A DNA stretch of 64,000 nucleotides from Steroidobacteraceae bacterium (lineage in GTDB: Bacteria; Pseudomonadota; Gammaproteobacteria; Steroidobacterales; Steroidobacteraceae): assembly GCA_025451845.1 (NCBI GenBank), contig JANWJS010000020.1, positions 62,001 through 126,000 on the forward strand. The letters run 5' to 3'. A program made the translations under genes and the position numbers. Under the pieces are notes generated by a model. It was not told the DNA's origin. It did not search any database and was given only the letters and a program-made list of their open reading frames with translations. The number at the start of each line of letters is the position of its first letter. Position 1 is the stretch's first letter. Below, piece after piece: positions 25,532-33,297 of the stretch.

Positions 25532-26617
25532 TCAGGTCCAGCCGGGCGCGCAGGCCGTGAGGCCTTCCGTCTCCGGCAGACCGAATATCCGGTTCATCCA
25601 TTGCACGGCGCCGCCCGCCGCGCCCTTGTTGAGGTTGTCGACGACACACATCACGGCCACGGTGCGGCCGTTTGCGACGGCAGAGAGATGCGCGTAGTTG
25701 GTGGTGGCGACTTCCTTGACTCGGGGCGCGGTGTTGGTGACGCGCACGAACTCCGATCCAGCGTAGAACTCTCGCAGCGCAGCCAGCATCTTCGGAGTAT
25801 CGATCGGCGTCTTCAGCGGCGCCTGCACGGTCACATGGATGCCGCGCGCGAATGGCCCGGAGTGCGGCACGAACGCGAACTCCGCCTCCACCCCCGTCGC
25901 GGCGCGCGCGCAGGCCGCGACTTCGGGCGCGTGCCGGTGCGCCAGCGCGTTGTAAGAATAGAGATCGCTGTGGCGTAGCGGATGATGAGTGCCTTCCACG
26001 GGCTTGCGCCCGGCGCCGGTGCTGCCGGTGATGCCGGTCACGAACAGGACGGGGGGCGTGAGCCCCAGAGAGAGGAGAGGCACACTGGCGAGCAGAGTCG
26101 CCGTAGCGAAGCATCCCGGATGAGCGACGTGCGGCGTGTCGAGCTTGCGCAGGTGCTCCGGCACCGCGCAGGTGAATTCCGGCAGGCGCGCCGGCGCATC
26201 ATGCGCGTGCTTGTAGACTGCTTCGTAGGCCGCCGGAGAGCGGAAGCGGAAGTCAGCCGAGATGTCGACCACGCGGGGCCGCGTTCCGGCCTGCGCAGCT
26301 GCCCGCAACAGAGAGTCGATCAAGGCAGCCGAGACGCCGTGCGGCGCCGCGGAGAACACAGCGCATTCCGCAGCGCTGCTCACCAGTGCCCGCACTTCAG
26401 CCTGCGAGCTGAAGCGCGTATCGCGGTACGCGGCCGCGAGATGCGGGAACGCTTTCGCGACCGGCTCCCCGGGTTGGCTGTCGGACAGGACCGCCGCCAG
26501 CTCGAAGCGCGGATGTCCCGCGAGCAGGCGCAGCAGCTCCCCGGCGACATACCCGGTGCCTCCCAACACGACTGTCGGGATCGGCGCGTCCGAAATCGTT
26601 CCGGACGATCGGGTCAT
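25532..26617 (-). CDS. argC: N-acetyl-gamma-glutamyl-phosphate reductase
   Basis: NADPH-dependent reduction of the acylglutamyl phosphate to the semialdehyde. The 361-residue protein has a Rossmann motif VVLGGTGYVAGEL and the catalytic Cys169 in HPGCFATA. GITGSTGAGRKP, FVPHSGPFARGIHVTV and VVDNLNKGAAGGAVQ are also present, all standard for ArgC. The ATG at 26617 overlaps the stop of the preceding P-loop gene by four bases (ATGA), so translation is coupled. An upstream extension of the frame exists but lacks similarity. Confidence 0.94.
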   Translation of the reverse strand: MTRSSGTISDAPIPTVVLGGTGYVAGELLRLLAGHPRFELAAVLSDSQPGEPVAKAFPHLAAAYRDTRFSSQAEVRALVSSAAECAVFSAAPHGVSAALIDSLLRAAAQAGTRPRVVDISADFRFRSPAAYEAVYKHAHDAPARLPEFTCAVPEHLRKLDTPHVAHPGCFATATLLASVPLLSLGLTPPVLFVTGITGSTGAGRKPVEGTHHPLRHSDLYSYNALAHRHAPEVAACARAATGVEAEFAFVPHSGPFARGIHVTVQAPLKTPIDTPKMLAALREFYAGSEFVRVTNTAPRVKEVATTNYAHLSAVANGRTVAVMCVVDNLNKGAAGGAVQWMNRIFGLPETEGLTACAPGWT

Positions 26618-27699
26618 GCTGCCGGCTCTCGCGCGAGGCCGACGGCCTCCATGACGCGGTCGCCCAGCGCCGCGCCCGCGCTGAGCGCATTGAAGGCCGG
26701 CACGCCCATCTGCGTCGTGATGATCTCGACCCCCACCTGGTTGTCCGTAGAGGGACCCGTAACCGCGCACGGCTCGATTCCGAACCGCTCGCGCAACAGT
26801 TTCACGCCGCCCCACGCGGCCACCGGATCGTTGGCCGAGAGCACGACAGCAGTGAGCGCGGCGCGGATGTCCGGACATTCCAGGATGGCATCGACGCCGT
26901 AAGTGCCGAGAATGCCGTCGCCGAGCTCGAACACGATCACGTCGGGCTTGCCCGCCGACAGCTCGGTCAGCATCGTGCGGGTGAGCGCCGGGCCGTTGAC
27001 CCGGGTGGTGGTGACGACCCCCAGGTCGGTGAAGATGGCGGAGCGGCGCGCGCCGGAATCCTCCATCGCGAGCACGTCGCGCCGCAAGGACACGCCGGTG
27101 GCCTTGAATGCGTCGATTACCAAACCGCGGTGGCGCATGCGGCTGATGATCGCGCAGGCCGCCGCGGTTTTGCCCGCCTCCATGCAGGTGCCCGCCAGCG
27201 CGACGATCGGCACCTGCCGGGACTCCAGCTTCGCCTCGGGATCGAGCCGGCGCAGGCCCACGCGCGCGGGCACTCCGATGCGCTCGCCGAGATAGGGGAA
27301 GTGCAGCGCCACGCCGAGCACGCGGCAGTCGAACGGCTTACCCTTGTCGGGATTGATGGAGTCGCAGATCCCGAGCACGCCGCCGATGTTGAGCATCTGA
27401 ATGACGTCGCCGGCCTGAACCGCGGGCGGGACGTGCCCCGAGTAGCCGAAGAGCGCCTTGCGATGGCCGAGGGCGCCCACCACGATGTCGCCCTTGCCCA
27501 CCTTGGCCATGCGGCCGCTGGTGAGCTCGAGCGTGTTGTAGGTCGACTTGTTGGTCAGTACCTCGACGACCACCACCGCTCCTTCTTCGGAAGGGATCTC
27601 CGTCGAGATGCGCACCTCGTGCGACAGGCCGCAGGCCTGTGCGACGGAGGCGATCTTGTCGACCACGACGCTTCTCATGCCGCTTACCATGTCACGCAT
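26614..27699 (-). CDS. BioD-like P-loop protein embedded in the arginine operon, function unknown
   Basis: A 361-residue protein not assigned to a named family. Residues 35-115 look like a beta-rich domain (ELTSGRMAKVGKGDIVVGALG). From residue 165 there is a SIMIBI-class nucleotide-binding domain with P-loop GTCMEAGKT (170-178), the same spacing as GTDTEVGKT of dethiobiotin synthetase. It is followed by AFKATG, where BioD has its carbamate-site lysine (here Lys199). Later segments are VIFELGDGILGTYG and VVLSANDPVAAWGG. It overlaps argG by 8 bases and argC by 4, so it is a fixed operon member. ATP-dependent acylation, deacylation or a regulatory role are all possible. Alternative ATG at 27690 (AAGGA upstream). 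Confidence 0.75.
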   Translation of the reverse strand: MRDMVSGMRSVVVDKIASVAQACGLSHEVRISTEIPSEEGAVVVVEVLTNKSTYNTLELTSGRMAKVGKGDIVVGALGHRKALFGYSGHVPPAVQAGDVIQMLNIGGVLGICDSINPDKGKPFDCRVLGVALHFPYLGERIGVPARVGLRRLDPEAKLESRQVPIVALAGTCMEAGKTAAACAIISRMRHRGLVIDAFKATGVSLRRDVLAMEDSGARRSAIFTDLGVVTTTRVNGPALTRTMLTELSAGKPDVIVFELGDGILGTYGVDAILECPDIRAALTAVVLSANDPVAAWGGVKLLRERFGIEPCAVTGPSTDNQVGVEIITTQMGVPAFNALSAGAALGDRVMEAVGLAREPAA

Positions 27700-28927
27700 C
27701 CTTGGCGCGCTCGCCGGCGCGCCGGTGAAATACGCCCGTCAGGGCGACGATCTTGGAGAATCCGAGCGCATCCACGGGAGTCCACTCGCCCGCCGCCTCG
27801 CCGTACACGCCCTTGGAGGCCGCCATCAGCGAGTAGGGTGACTCGATGCCTGCGATGAAGAGGTTGCCGGGACGAAGCTGGATGCGCACCTGACCGGTCA
27901 CCCGCTCCTGCGAAGAGAGGAGCAGCGCCTCGATATCGCGGCAGACGGGATCGAGGAGCTGGCCCTCATGCACGAGATCGCCGTAGGGCTGCGCGACCGT
28001 CTCCTTGACGCGCTGTTGGCGGCCTGTGAGCACCAGCTTCTCGAGCTCCCGGTGCGCAGTGAGCAGCACTTCCGCGGCGGGCGCCTCGAACGCGACCCGG
28101 CCCTTCGTGCCGATGATGGTATCGCCAAGATGGATGCCGCGGCCGATGCCGAAAGGCGCCGCCAGCGCCTCCAGCGCCTCGATGAGCGCCACGGGTGACA
28201 GCGCCCGCCCGTCGAGACCGACCGGGCGGCCTTGCTTGAACTCGACGACATGAGACTCGGGCACGCGCGGCTGACTGAAGGCGTCGCGGGTCAGCACCCA
28301 CGCCTGCTCGGGAATGCTGCCGGATGAGGTCAGCGTCTCTTTGCCGCCGATCGTGACGCCCCAGAGGCCGCGGTTCACGGAATACGCCGCGCCGAAGGAC
28401 GGAACCGGAAGTCCGCGCGACTGCAGGTAATCGAGCTCTTCCTGGCGTTGGAAGGCGCAGTCGCGCACCGGCGCCAGCACTTCGAGCTCCGGAGCGAGGG
28501 TACGCATCGCAACCTCGAAGCGGACCTGATCGTTGCCGGCCGCGGTGCAGCCGTGGGCGACCATGTGGGTGCCGAGCTTGCGCGCCATGTGTGCGATGGT
28601 CTGCGCCTGCATGACGCGCTCAGCGCCCACGCAGAGCGGATACATCTGGCCGCGCTTCACGTTGCCCATGATGAGGAAGCGCAGCACCTGCTCGAAATAG
28701 TCGGCACGCGCGTCGATCTGATGATGCTCGACGGCGCCGAGCGCGCGTGCGCGATCGGCAAGCGTGCGCGCCGCAGCCGCATCGATGCCGCCGGTATCGA
28801 CGGTGACGGTGATGATGGGGCGGCCATAGTTCTCCTGCAGCCACGGCACCAGGAAAGAGGTGTCGAGACCGCCGGAGTAAGCGAGGACGATGGGCTGGTC
28901 GCCCTTCAAGGGGAGAGGGTTGGGCAT
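27692..28927 (-). CDS. argG: Argininosuccinate synthase
   Basis: Joins citrulline and aspartate with ATP to form argininosuccinate. The 411-residue protein has the PP-loop motif AYSGGLDTS (about 15-23), the citrulline/aspartate contacts AHGCTAAGNDQVRFE, and GRGIHLGDTIIGTKGR in the synthetase domain. It resembles the Xanthomonas-type rather than the E. coli-type enzyme. It starts 3 bases after argR and overlaps the next gene by 8 bases. Confidence 0.94.
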   Translation of the reverse strand: MPNPLPLKGDQPIVLAYSGGLDTSFLVPWLQENYGRPIITVTVDTGGIDAAAARTLADRARALGAVEHHQIDARADYFEQVLRFLIMGNVKRGQMYPLCVGAERVMQAQTIAHMARKLGTHMVAHGCTAAGNDQVRFEVAMRTLAPELEVLAPVRDCAFQRQEELDYLQSRGLPVPSFGAAYSVNRGLWGVTIGGKETLTSSGSIPEQAWVLTRDAFSQPRVPESHVVEFKQGRPVGLDGRALSPVALIEALEALAAPFGIGRGIHLGDTIIGTKGRVAFEAPAAEVLLTAHRELEKLVLTGRQQRVKETVAQPYGDLVHEGQLLDPVCRDIEALLLSSQERVTGQVRIQLRPGNLFIAGIESPYSLMAASKGVYGEAAGEWTPVDALGFSKIVALTGVFHRRAGERAKDA

Positions 28928-28930
28928 TGC

Positions 28931-29377
28931 TCAGACTCGGAAGATGCCGTGCAGCCGGGCGAGGAGGGCGTCCTGCGCGCGGGCGTGGGCGGTTGCGATG
29001 AAAATAGTGTCATCGCCGGAGATGGTGCCGGCGACCTCGGGCCACTCCGCCCGGTCGATGGCGACGGCGACACTCTGCGCCGCGCCGATCGTGGTCCTGA
29101 GTATGGTGAGCGACGGGCCGGCGCGCTTCAGTCCGCGCACGAACTGCGCCAGCATGGCGAAATCGCCGTTGGTCCGCGAAACTTCATCCGGAGGCAGCAC
29201 GTAGCGGCCGCTCGCCTTGAGAACACCGAGATCGCGCAGATCGCGACTGACTGACGACTGCGTCACCTCGAAGCCCGCGGTCTTGAGCAGCCGCGCCAGG
29301 TCCTCCTGCCGGGCGACGCGCCCGTCGCGCAGGATGCGCACGATCGCTTGGCGGCGTTCGAGCTGCTGAGCGTCCAC
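28931..29377 (-). CDS. argR: Arginine repressor
   Basis: Hexameric arginine-dependent repressor. The N-terminal winged helix includes QEDLARLLKTAGFEVTQSSVSRDLRDLG with the family SSVSRDL recognition segment. The C-terminal oligomerisation domain has the arginine-contact motif GDDTIFIA. The 148-residue length is normal. The start is GTG at 29377. It is the first gene of the arginine operon and lies directly behind a pair of ARG boxes overlapping its own promoter, so autorepression and control of all downstream genes are expected. Confidence 0.94.
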   Translation of the reverse strand: MDAQQLERRQAIVRILRDGRVARQEDLARLLKTAGFEVTQSSVSRDLRDLGVLKASGRYVLPPDEVSRTNGDFAMLAQFVRGLKRAGPSLTILRTTIGAAQSVAVAIDRAEWPEVAGTISGDDTIFIATAHARAQDALLARLHGIFRV

Positions 29378-29399
29378 GGCGGATCAGAGGGAATTGCGA

Positions 29400-29438
29400 T
29401 TGTGCATAAACTTGCACTCATTGTGCATATTCATGCGG
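29400..29438 (-). promoter_or_regulatory. Tandem ARG boxes (ArgR operator)
   Basis: Two 18-bp imperfect palindromes, TTGTGCATAAACTTGCAC (29400-29417) and TTGTGCATATTCATGCGG (29421-29438), are separated by 3 bp. This 21-bp phasing is the standard layout of ArgR operator pairs. They cover the -10 region and start point of the argR promoter. Confidence 0.75.
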
Positions 29439-29448
29439 GAGCGGTCAA
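29420..29448 (-). promoter_or_regulatory. Promoter of the arginine operon
   Basis: Minus strand -35 TTGACC (29448-29443), 17-bp spacer, -10 CACAAT (29425-29420). The -10 lies inside ARG box 2 and the predicted start near 29413 inside box 1. Confidence 0.6.
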
Positions 29449-29506
29449 GGGCGGGCGCGGGCCTTTTCGATGTGCTCAGCGCCGAGCTCGGTCCCTGACG
29501 GAGAAC

Positions 29507-32500
29507 CTACTTCTCCACGCTGAACACCAGGTCCGCTCCCCTGATCTGCCCCGCCTCGGTGCGCACTGTCCAATGATCGCCGAGGCTGTACCGCAGGCGG
29601 ATAGCGTTCAACTGCTGAGTGATCCCGACGCCGTAGCTCACGTACAGGCGCGGCGAGAGGTACTTGCCGAGCACGAGCGAGGTCTCGTTGTTGAGGTCCG
29701 TCTCCAGGCTGATATCGGGCAGGCCGATGCGCGAGCCGAGCTGTTGCGCGAGGATCGCGCCGCCCTGGGTCAGCAACTCGCTGGCGGCGGTGGCCTGCTG
29801 GTTCTGTGCGTTGGAGGACTGCAGCATCTGCAGCGAACCGCCGCCACCGCCCCCGGATAGGATCAGGGAGACGATCTGCGACTGCGGCAGTGACGGGGTC
29901 GAGAAGAATGAGAGCCGCGGCTGCTTCAGGGTACCGCGGACGTTTATTCCAGCGGTAACGTCGGGATAGCTCTTGACCGCGCGAATCTCGATTCCGGGGT
30001 CGTCAATGGGACCGCCGGTGAATATGAGCCGCCCGCTTTGAATGTCGAGCTTGCGTGCGTACGCGGCATACTGGCCCTTTTGGACCGACAGCTGACCGGT
30101 TGCACGCGTGACCGCATCGTAGCCGCTGCGTACCGTGATGCTGCCCGTGAGCCGGCCGGTCAATCCCGTCGTATCGATGTTGACATCGTGCCCCAGTGCC
30201 ATCGTGATCTGCGTCCTCACCTTGAAACGGTCGGCGGGATTCTGTGATTCCTGGCCGACCATGACCTCGTCGGAGGAGGAAGTCACCGCTCCGGTGAGGT
30301 CGGTCGGCACGATCCTGGCATGAGGCACGACAACCGTGCCGGTGATGTCGATCTCGCGTGCGGCCACCTTGAAATCGAGGTTCGGCGAGGCATCGATCTG
30401 CGCTTCCGGGATGTCCACCACCCGCAAGTTGGTCCCTTCCAGGTGCAGCTGTCCGTAGGGCAGCGTGTCGCGCCATTGCAGCTGGCCCTTGGCATGCACC
30501 GACCCCGTGCCCGCCTGCGCGGTGCCGTCGAACATCAGGCCATCGTCTGTGAGCTGCGCCGTCAGGCCGATGTGGCGCAGATGCAGGTTGGTCTGGTAGT
30601 AGTCGAGCTCACCGTCGGAGACGCTCATGCTGCCACTGAGCTGCGGTTGCCCCAGAGTGCCGGCGATCCGTGCGTTCGCGGTGAGGTTGCCGGCTGCACG
30701 GTCGATGTCGGGGACGTATACCGAAAAGAGATCGAGCTTGGAGGTCTGGGCGCGCAGGTCGCCGGTGACCGGCATGTCTTGCCAGGACTGCGGGCCGCGG
30801 CCGATCTTCACGGTCCCCGCGAGCGTGCCGATCTCCCCGGACGTCAGGGATGCATCCGCATCGATCGAATCGGGGTTGGCAGTCGCCGTGAGCACGCCCG
30901 ACCCGATGGAAGTGCGCTCGACTCGACCGCTCACGAGGCGCCGCGACAGCACGGCGTCGTTCAGCTCGACGCGCAGCACTCCCTGGCCCGGGCCGTTCCC
31001 GCCGCCGAAGAGATGCGCACCGACGTTGATCGTGCCGAGGTATTCGACGGTTGGCGTGCGTCCCGCGGTCAGCGTGCTCAGCGGCAATCGGCTGGCGGTC
31101 AGCGTGGTAGACCACAGCGCCGGCGTCCAACTCATCTCTGCGCAGAGGTTGCCCGGAGTACCCACCAGGCAGAGCCGGCCGATGTTGCTCGCTGCGCGCG
31201 AGACCGTCAGCGGCACCGGCTGCTCGAGGTGCAGCCGCAGCGATTCAGCACCCGACAAGCTCAGGGATTGCAGGTTGCCGTTGAAGACGCCCCCGCGGAT
31301 GGCGCCGACGGCCTTCGCGGCTAGCCGCAGCCCCGGTGCCTGCGCGTCCAAGTGAGTTGTCACCGCCGCTGCCGGACCGTCGAGTGTGAAGTCCACGCTG
31401 CGCACGTTACGTTTGGAGAAATGCAGCTTGCGCAGATGCGCGGCGATCGACGAGCGGCGGCGCGAGCTCGGATCGAAATCCACTTTCGCATCGAAACTCG
31501 CCAGCGTCACGCCATCGTAGAGGATGTCCGCCCCGTGCGCGGTGGCGAGGATGTCGGGAGCGGCGAGCGGCCCGCGGATCGTGCCGTCCGCCTGCACATG
31601 ACCGCGGCTGCCCGCCGACAGCAGGCTGAGGTCCTCGGCGGTCAGCGCGAAGCGCAAGCCGGCGGCGCGATCGATACGGCCATCGAGCGCCAGGCGGGTG
31701 CGGCCCAGGCCCATGCGCACCTGTTGGAACGTCCATGCATCGCCCGCACGGGTGAGCTTGCCGCCGCCGCTGGCAGCCAGGCCCCGGAGTCGCCCGTTGA
31801 GCCCGTCAAGGGTCACGGCGATGGGATCACCGGGCTTGAAGCCGCGGCCCGCCACCGTCAGCCCGAAACTGACACTGCCCGGCAGGTCGGGGCGCAACTG
31901 GCCGGGATCGATGCCGGCCGCGCGGCCGCTGACGTCCCAACGTTGCATCGGCGCCCAGGTCACCTCGCCGTGCACGCCGGCGTGACCGCGGAAGATATCG
32001 ATCCGAGCGCTGCTGAAGCTGACGCTGTTGCCACCCAACTTTCCCGTGACGTCCGCAGGAACCGGGGCGAGCCCCGGGAGGAGTGTCGGAACCTGAGCCA
32101 GCCCTTTGATGTGAAAATCGTACGGCCGAATGCCCGCGAGCTCGAAGGTCCCCGCGCTGCTGCGAAACGGCACGTTCCGTCCCGCGAGCGGCCAGCGAAA
32201 GTTGCGCCAGCTGCCCCGCAGATCGAGACGCGGGCCGCCGGGGACGGGGGCGATGCCGATCGCGCCTGAGGCGATGGCCCGCGTCCCCGAGGCCAGATCG
32301 GTGATGTCGATCCGGCGCGCGAGCAGAGCCTGCCGGGCATACCCCCCCGTGAACTGCACGCCGAAGGAGCCGGCCTTCAATCCGGCCGGATCCAGTGTGC
32401 CGCTCGCGGCGAATTCTTGCCCGGCGCCGCTCAGTGCCAGCTGGCCGCTGAGGGTGCCGAGGGTGCCGGTGAGATGCCAGGCGCGCAGGTCGAAATTGTG

Positions 32501-33280
32501 GATGACGGCCTCACCCTGCCAGTGCCAGTGGTGAGTCAGGTCGAGCATCACGCCCGTGAGCTCGCTCTGAAAGGGAGCCAGGATCTTCGCGCGGACCGGC
32601 AGCCTGTCCAGATCACCGGCAGCATTACCGGTGAGCCGCCAGACGGGCTGGCCGCGCGGCTGCCAACTGACCTCGCCATTCGCAGCCAGCCCCAACGGAT
32701 CGCTCGCGTGCAGCTTGCCGGCGACCGAGAAATGCAGCTCGCCCATCTGCGCGACGGCGTGATCGAAGCGGATGTCCCGGTGACGCAGCAGCGCGGAGCC
32801 GGCGATCTCCGTGCCGCTGAGCCGCGCACCGCCGGGCACGACGATCACCGCCTTGCCGACACTGGCATGTCCGATGGCGATGGTCAGCCAGGATGGCAGG
32901 AACTGCGGCGCATGCCGTCGCCCGGGCTGCGGTTGCCCCGTCGGGCGCTTGACCTCGACATAAACGCTGTCGACGTTCGTATCGGGCGTGCGGATGGTCT
33001 GCCAGAGAAGCGGCTCCAACTGCACCCGTGTGTAGATGCCGCGGAACTCGAGATGCACCCGATCCTGATCGATCTCGAGCAGCCCCGCGCGGGCGCCGCC
33101 GGCGATCGTCCCGCTGACATCCTCGATCCTCAACCCGACCTTGCCGAATCGCTGCGGCAGATGGCTCACGACGAAACGCAAGCCGCTCTGCGTATAAAGG
33201 ACGGCGTAGAGCCCAGCACAGGGCAGGCCGATCGCGATCAGCACGAAAAGCGCGGTGGCGAGCAGCAGGAGTCGGCGCAT
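29507..33280 (-). CDS. tamB: Translocation and assembly module subunit TamB
   Basis: A 1257-residue AsmA/TamB-superfamily protein bridging inner and outer membranes, implicated in phospholipid transport and outer-membrane protein assembly. One N-terminal membrane anchor (LLLLATALFVLIAIGLPCAG) is followed by a very long beta-rich repetitive region. The C-terminal DUF490/TamB domain (about 900-1257) has the conserved ending with PRLYVSYGVGI and LRYSLGDHWTVRTEAG. A short Gly run (SGGGGGGSL) lies near residue 1135. It starts 17 bases after tamA, the usual operon order. Confidence 0.93.
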   Translation of the reverse strand: MRRLLLLATALFVLIAIGLPCAGLYAVLYTQSGLRFVVSHLPQRFGKVGLRIEDVSGTIAGGARAGLLEIDQDRVHLEFRGIYTRVQLEPLLWQTIRTPDTNVDSVYVEVKRPTGQPQPGRRHAPQFLPSWLTIAIGHASVGKAVIVVPGGARLSGTEIAGSALLRHRDIRFDHAVAQMGELHFSVAGKLHASDPLGLAANGEVSWQPRGQPVWRLTGNAAGDLDRLPVRAKILAPFQSELTGVMLDLTHHWHWQGEAVIHNFDLRAWHLTGTLGTLSGQLALSGAGQEFAASGTLDPAGLKAGSFGVQFTGGYARQALLARRIDITDLASGTRAIASGAIGIAPVPGGPRLDLRGSWRNFRWPLAGRNVPFRSSAGTFELAGIRPYDFHIKGLAQVPTLLPGLAPVPADVTGKLGGNSVSFSSARIDIFRGHAGVHGEVTWAPMQRWDVSGRAAGIDPGQLRPDLPGSVSFGLTVAGRGFKPGDPIAVTLDGLNGRLRGLAASGGGKLTRAGDAWTFQQVRMGLGRTRLALDGRIDRAAGLRFALTAEDLSLLSAGSRGHVQADGTIRGPLAAPDILATAHGADILYDGVTLASFDAKVDFDPSSRRRSSIAAHLRKLHFSKRNVRSVDFTLDGPAAAVTTHLDAQAPGLRLAAKAVGAIRGGVFNGNLQSLSLSGAESLRLHLEQPVPLTVSRAASNIGRLCLVGTPGNLCAEMSWTPALWSTTLTASRLPLSTLTAGRTPTVEYLGTINVGAHLFGGGNGPGQGVLRVELNDAVLSRRLVSGRVERTSIGSGVLTATANPDSIDADASLTSGEIGTLAGTVKIGRGPQSWQDMPVTGDLRAQTSKLDLFSVYVPDIDRAAGNLTANARIAGTLGQPQLSGSMSVSDGELDYYQTNLHLRHIGLTAQLTDDGLMFDGTAQAGTGSVHAKGQLQWRDTLPYGQLHLEGTNLRVVDIPEAQIDASPNLDFKVAAREIDITGTVVVPHARIVPTDLTGAVTSSSDEVMVGQESQNPADRFKVRTQITMALGHDVNIDTTGLTGRLTGSITVRSGYDAVTRATGQLSVQKGQYAAYARKLDIQSGRLIFTGGPIDDPGIEIRAVKSYPDVTAGINVRGTLKQPRLSFFSTPSLPQSQIVSLILSGGGGGGSLQMLQSSNAQNQQATAASELLTQGGAILAQQLGSRIGLPDISLETDLNNETSLVLGKYLSPRLYVSYGVGITQQLNAIRLRYSLGDHWTVRTEAGQIRGADLVFSVEK

Positions 33281-33297
33281 CGGCGGCTACCGCGCTG

